Shown here: one piece after another, positions 59,233-62,445 of the stretch
Numbering within the stretch: the first letter of the stretch is position 1
How the letters are laid out: every line of letters begins with the position of its first letter
DNA from: Eubacterium sp.
GTDB lineage: Bacteria; Bacillota; Clostridia; Lachnospirales; Lachnospiraceae
Assembly: GCA_017541035.1 (NCBI GenBank)
Contig: JAFXZW010000097.1
Location: 1-62,445, forward strand
Length of the DNA: 62,445 nt
Reading direction: 5' to 3'
The notes under the pieces: model-generated
Told to the model about the DNA's origin: nothing
The model's database searches: none
Seen by the model: only the letters and a program-made list of their open reading frames with translations
Program-made: the position numbers and the translations under genes

Positions 59233-59241
59233 GGGGGGGGG
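59233..59241. other. G9 homopolymer upstream of the rhodanese lipoprotein
   Basis: Nine consecutive G (C on the coding strand), 28 bases before the start codon. Such tracts can vary in length by slippage. It may be phase-variable or simply a sequencing-prone site. Confidence 0.6.
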
Positions 59242-59365
59242 ACATTTAATCCTTACACTCAGTCAGACAGTCGTTTTACGGTATCCGGAAACCGATCATT
59301 TGAACCAGGGGACTGGGAATCTTGCGGCTGCTTTGCGGTATCCGGACGGGAATTTTGAGGCAGGA

Positions 59366-60049
59366 TTAACCCTTGATCTTCAGGGTCCGCAGATATTCCT
59401 TCTGCTCCGGCGTGATCCTGTAGCTTTCTACAGCCTTCTGGATCGTCTTATTATTCGTCCAACGATCCAGTCTATGTTCCTCAATATAGGGCAGCACCGT
59501 TTCATACTGCTTAGCCAGTGCCGTAGCAAAATACCAGGCAATCATCATATTTACATAGTATTCCTCTGACCGCAGCTTCGATACCCATTCCGGATATTTT
59601 GGATCAAAATCCGCATCCAGAAAATGCTCCATCAACATTCCCACGCCGAAGCGGATGGTGTAGGTTTCTTTCGCCTTGATCCAGACCTTTATGTGCTTCA
59701 GCAGCTCCATCTTGTGTTTCTTAAAGATCTTCGGCGACATCTGATCGCAGGTAGCCCAGTTATCCACATAAGGGAGAAAAATCTCCACCCCTGTAATGCA
59801 TTGCTCGTAGTCCTTCATTTCCGAAAGGATAAAAGCATGCAGCTGATTCTCGTCAAAATAGTCATGCGGCAGAGCATCCAGAAAATCCCCAATATCCTCA
59901 CGCTTTACCAGTTCTTTCGCCAGCTTTCGGAGCTCCGGCGTCCGGACACCTATCACCGATGTCACATTCGGGATTATCCGGATTTGCAGATCCCGATATC
60001 CCTGATCCTGACGATCAAATAACTCTTTTCGTATTTCCTCTGTAATCAT
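59366..60049 (-). CDS. AlkD-type DNA alkylation repair protein
   Basis: 227-residue all-helical HEAT-like repeat protein. VIGVRTPELRKLAKELVKRE, FILSEMKDYEQCITGVEIFL and VDNWATCDQMSPKIFKKH fit the AlkD family of 3-methyladenine/7-methylguanine glycosylases; the WATCD stretch contains the conserved tryptophan-aspartate region. ATG 60049 is chosen since GAGGAG lies 9 bases upstream; an ATG three codons earlier has no room for a site. It is a lone gene next to the GNAT-deaminase fusion. Confidence 0.88.
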   Translation of the reverse strand: MITEEIRKELFDRQDQGYRDLQIRIIPNVTSVIGVRTPELRKLAKELVKREDIGDFLDALPHDYFDENQLHAFILSEMKDYEQCITGVEIFLPYVDNWATCDQMSPKIFKKHKMELLKHIKVWIKAKETYTIRFGVGMLMEHFLDADFDPKYPEWVSKLRSEEYYVNMMIAWYFATALAKQYETVLPYIEEHRLDRWTNNKTIQKAVESYRITPEQKEYLRTLKIKG

Positions 60050-60075
60050 TCCCAACATCTCCTCTGAACGATTGG

Positions 60076-60115
60076 AACGATTGGGGACGGTTCTCCCAGA
60101 ACCGTCCCCATCGTT
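60076..60115. repeat. GGGGACGGTTCT hairpin repeat
   Basis: Perfect 13-bp stem (60082-60094 with 60098-60110), loop CCC, extended by AACGA/TCGTT after a one-base bulge. No T-run follows. Related half-copies lie at about 39285-39300 and 62305-62322. It fills the gap between two minus-strand genes. Confidence 0.8.
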
Positions 60116-60118
60116 ACA

Positions 60119-61033
60119 CTACCTGATCCACCACTCCGGCGTCAGCTCTCCCATCTTCATGATCCGCTCCTCTTTATAATTCATCATGATCTCGATGTCT
60201 TTATATTTTCCCGGCATCAGCTGTACCATGAGTTCACGACAGGCCCCACAAGGTGCTCCGCTGGAACCATCGGGCAGGATTGCTATCACCTTCTTAATCT
60301 CCTGGTCTCCATTGGTGATCATATTAAAAACAGCATTCCGCTCCGCACAGATACCAAGGGTTGAGCAGGTATCGATACAAACGCCGGTGTATATCCTGCC
60401 GGTACCGGACAGGATTGCTGCAGAAACCTCGCCGCAGGTAATATATTCGGATAACCTCCGTTCATTTCGTACGGCTACTGCGGCATCATACAGTCTGTCC
60501 CATTGCCACTGATCCTTTGTCATGCTGCTCACATGGCCGGTCCTTTTCTCCTGCATCAGGGGAACATCCACATTTTCCGACTTCCACTGATACCTGAATC
60601 TGCATTTTTCCTGAACACGCTTTGACTTGGTGTTCCCCTCATAATATCCGATCCATACCTTCCGCATCCCACAGTCTTCAAATGCGTGGCGGAGCATTTC
60701 CCTCACCGCCTCAGGCATGAGGCCCTGTCCCCAAAAGGGCTTTCCGATCCAGTAACCCATCTCACACTCATCATCCCGGTCGGACAGATCATTATGACCG
60801 TTTAGTTTCAGTTCAATGGCGCCGATCGCCTTCCCATCTTCTTTGAGGCAGATCGCATAAGCTTCTTCCCCATTCAGAACATTTCGGATCACATCCAAAC
60901 TCTCATCCACACTCCGGTGCGACGGCCATCCTGCAATGGGGCCCACATCAGGATCACTGGCATATTTGTACATATCCTCTGCATCACTGTCCTCCCAGCG
61001 ACGCAGAATCAGACGTTTTGTTTCAAGTATCAT
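60119..61033 (-). CDS. GNAT acetyltransferase fused to cytidine deaminase-like domain
   Basis: 304 residues in two domains. Residues 1-172 are a GNAT N-acetyltransferase (ETKRLILRRWEDSDAEDMY, and the acetyl-CoA loop GYWIGKPFWGQGLMPEAV). Residues 176-304 are a zinc deaminase of the cytidine/blasticidin-S type: CAER at 229-232 (zinc C229, catalytic E231) and PCGAC at 261-265 (zinc C262 and C265), with AAVAVRNERRLS at its start. No linker stop or frameshift is seen. GAGG lies before the ATG. Its role is probably nucleoside salvage or antibiotic inactivation; it has no neighbours of known function. Confidence 0.88.
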   Translation of the reverse strand: MILETKRLILRRWEDSDAEDMYKYASDPDVGPIAGWPSHRSVDESLDVIRNVLNGEEAYAICLKEDGKAIGAIELKLNGHNDLSDRDDECEMGYWIGKPFWGQGLMPEAVREMLRHAFEDCGMRKVWIGYYEGNTKSKRVQEKCRFRYQWKSENVDVPLMQEKRTGHVSSMTKDQWQWDRLYDAAVAVRNERRLSEYITCGEVSAAILSGTGRIYTGVCIDTCSTLGICAERNAVFNMITNGDQEIKKVIAILPDGSSGAPCGACRELMVQLMPGKYKDIEIMMNYKEERIMKMGELTPEWWIR

Positions 61034-61304
61034 GATTCCGTACCTCTTTCCTTCTTAGTTCCTGTTCATTTTATCATTATCCCGAATGAGCCCTGAAGAC
61101 GACTAAAGTCCCATAAGTCCGGAAACCACTCTATTCTACATTTCTAAAGGGTGAGAGCACTCGCCTTCCATTTTAAACGACAACGATGAATTACCGCACC
61201 CCTGACTGCTCCCACTGGCAAGCCCGTGGGTTTTTCGCCGCAAATTAATAACGCTATTGATGAGTGTGGAAGTTCATCCTGATTCCGGATTGTTATCCTT
61301 GAGG
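61034..61304. other. Gap with a weak terminator-like hairpin
   Basis: No gene is seen. On the plus strand a CCCAC...GTGGG hairpin at about 61214-61232 is followed by TTTTTC. The AAGCCCGTGGG part resembles ends of IS200/IS605-type elements, but no transposase remnant is present. Confidence 0.3.
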
Positions 61305-62246
61305 TCACATCAAATCCTGTTCATCTGTAGTTAACGATTTCCCAATAAGGTCATTCGAATTTTTCATGATTATATCAAACATACTCATTTGTGTATACTT
61401 TTCCGGCAGCTCATGCAGATATCCAAAACACTCTTCCGGGGTACATAGTATGTTGTTCTCCCTGCAGACGCTTGTAAACTTTCGCATAAGCAGGTCATTG
61501 TTCGGACTTTGCAATTCGTAAGCATTGCCATAGGTCTTGATATACCTCTGCTTCAGCCCCGGAAAATGCCTGTCCAGCGCAGCGTAATAGTATTCCCTGT
61601 CTCCATCCCGGAGTGTAAGCCCCATTCCAAAGCATATGATTCCCTTTACCCCGACACGCACGCACGCATTAAGGATCTTCTCAATATTTTCTTCCGTGTC
61701 ATTGATAAATGGGAGAATAGGACTCAGCCAGACAATCGTCGGGATATTTCTTTTCTGCATTTCTTCGAGAATTATTATTCGCCGTTTTGTATTGCACACA
61801 TTTGGCTCAATGATCCGGCACAAATCGTCCTCATAGGTTGTCAGCGTAACCTGAACCACACATTTTGCCTTCTTATGGATTTCATCCAGAAGATCTATGT
61901 CCTGAAGGATTCTGTCGGATTTCGTCTGGATCGCTGCGCCAAATCCATATTTCAGAATAATCTCAAGGCATCTTCGTGTCAGTCGAAGTTCCTCTTCACA
62001 ATGCATATATGGATCAGACATGGAACCGGTTCCGATCATGCATTTCTTTCGCTTCGAACGAAGCGCAGCCTCGAGCAGCTCCGGAGCATTCTGCTTAACC
62101 TCGATATCTTCAAAGGGATGTGTAAACCGGTAACACCTGCTGCGGCTGTCGCAGTAAATACAGCCATGGGAGCACCCTCTGTAAATATTCATTCCATAGT
62201 GCCCACCGTTCCCGGTAAGTATCCCTTTAGCATCCACAAAATGCAT
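61305..62246 (-). CDS. Radical SAM protein, SPL-like family
   Basis: 313 residues. The [4Fe-4S]-SAM motif is CSHGCIYC at C25, C29 and C32 (CxxxCxxC). It follows GGHYGMNIYRG, typical of the SPL/Rv2578c-like radical SAM group. Later motifs are CMIGTGSMSDPYMHCEEELR near 88-107 and GAAIQTKSDRILQDIDLL near 126-143. I set the start at ATG 62246, with GGGAG at 9 bases; the upstream TTG at 62291 is less likely. Whether it repairs spore photoproduct is unclear; most relatives are uncharacterised. Confidence 0.85.
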   Translation of the reverse strand: MHFVDAKGILTGNGGHYGMNIYRGCSHGCIYCDSRSRCYRFTHPFEDIEVKQNAPELLEAALRSKRKKCMIGTGSMSDPYMHCEEELRLTRRCLEIILKYGFGAAIQTKSDRILQDIDLLDEIHKKAKCVVQVTLTTYEDDLCRIIEPNVCNTKRRIIILEEMQKRNIPTIVWLSPILPFINDTEENIEKILNACVRVGVKGIICFGMGLTLRDGDREYYYAALDRHFPGLKQRYIKTYGNAYELQSPNNDLLMRKFTSVCRENNILCTPEECFGYLHELPEKYTQMSMFDIIMKNSNDLIGKSLTTDEQDLM

Positions 62247-62304
62247 GACTTTGATCTCCCAATCGTTCCATTTTACGCTGCTATTCGGCAAATCACTCCG
62301 CGGG

Positions 62305-62335
62305 ACGATTGGGGACGGTTCTGGGACGCCCCAAT
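62305..62335. repeat. GGGGACGGTTCT repeat near the right edge
   Basis: Contains ATTGGGGACGGTTCT (62308-62322) and closes with CCCCAAT (62329-62335), giving a 7-bp inverted repeat. It is related to the hairpin at 60076-60115. The remaining 110 bases to the window end show no gene. Confidence 0.6.
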
Positions 62336-62445
62336 GTCATTAAGTTAGTAATCATGTTCATTCATAATAATAGCAGAATAAAGGGGTTGTGAACAGTTTG
62401 TTTTAGTTCCAGCCCCCAAAGCGTACGATTTGCTTTCCTTTAGAC

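Noticed and set aside
61130-61245. Remnant of an IS200/IS605 end or omega-RNA
   Set aside because: Only a short AAGCCCGTGGG-like hairpin is seen; there is no TnpA or TnpB coding remnant.

Overview
The window looks like a chromosomal segment of a Gram-positive clostridial bacterium, most probably a member of the Lachnospiraceae. The grounds are the roughly 50 percent GC content, the gene families present (MecA adaptor, RicT, an LTA-synthase-like sulfatase, an LCP ligase, LemA with DUF3137, DUF3048 lipoprotein), the strong AGGAGG-type ribosome binding sites and the tmk-holB-ricT-trmN6-rsmI gene order shared with Bacillus. No phage, plasmid, CRISPR array, rRNA operon or intact insertion sequence was seen. 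Most genes lie on the minus strand. Names rest on motif recognition by eye; no database search was possible.

Layout. 1-1521: a hairpin-rich 76-bp tandem repeat, then atpE and atpB of the F-type ATP synthase. 1.7-9.1 kb: mecA, a small ferredoxin, and the conserved tmk-holB-ricT-trmN6-rsmI block with regulators at both ends. 9.3-14.4 kb: ispE, an ECF sigma factor with a membrane-anchored serpin, and a divergent Orn/Lys/Arg decarboxylase. 14.5-25.1 kb: cell-envelope genes (repeat-tailed membrane protein, SDR epimerase, IspD/TarI-type cytidylyltransferase, LTA-synthase-like sulfatase, MscS channel, LemA/DUF3137). 25.3-32.7 kb: tyrA-aroA, a sugar nucleotidyltransferase, an LCP protein, rsmG and a DEDDh exonuclease. 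32.7-43.6 kb: mnmG, mnmE, metY, an acyltransferase, an HD-GYP protein, aroB, tRNA-Ala(GGC), rlmH and an anion transporter. 43.7-48.4 kb: two lipoproteins, a HAD protein, a degenerate response regulator and a VOC protein. 48.5-54.6 kb: a probable five-gene operon of GH13 amylase, alpha/beta hydrolase, free-standing condensation domain, acyl carrier protein and an HD-hydrolase/kinase fusion. 54.9-58.3 kb: the feo iron operon. 58.5-62.4 kb: rhodanese lipoprotein, AlkD-type protein, a GNAT-cytidine deaminase fusion and a radical SAM protein.

The most unusual points are: (1) the 48.5-54.6 kb operon, which pairs NRPS-like parts (HHxxxD condensation domain and carrier protein, no adenylation domain in view) with a MESH1/SpoT-like HD domain fused to an APH/choline-kinase-like domain; (2) dispersed palindromic repeats that appear to be inserted in frame inside mnmG (once) and the decarboxylase (three places); (3) an ECF sigma factor translationally coupled to a serpin with an N-terminal cytoplasmic segment and a transmembrane anchor; (4) three GTTAG-N6-CTAAC boxes in the feo operon, one exactly filling the -35/-10 spacer of a strong promoter; (5) a GNAT-cytidine deaminase fusion; and (6) an ATP synthase c subunit carrying an extra N-terminal hydrophobic leader.

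Tandem and dispersed repeats are frequent: 76 bp x 2.4, 42 bp x 2, 74 bp x 3, 32 bp x 3, and a GGGGACGGTTCT hairpin family. Most sit directly against the stop codons of genes.
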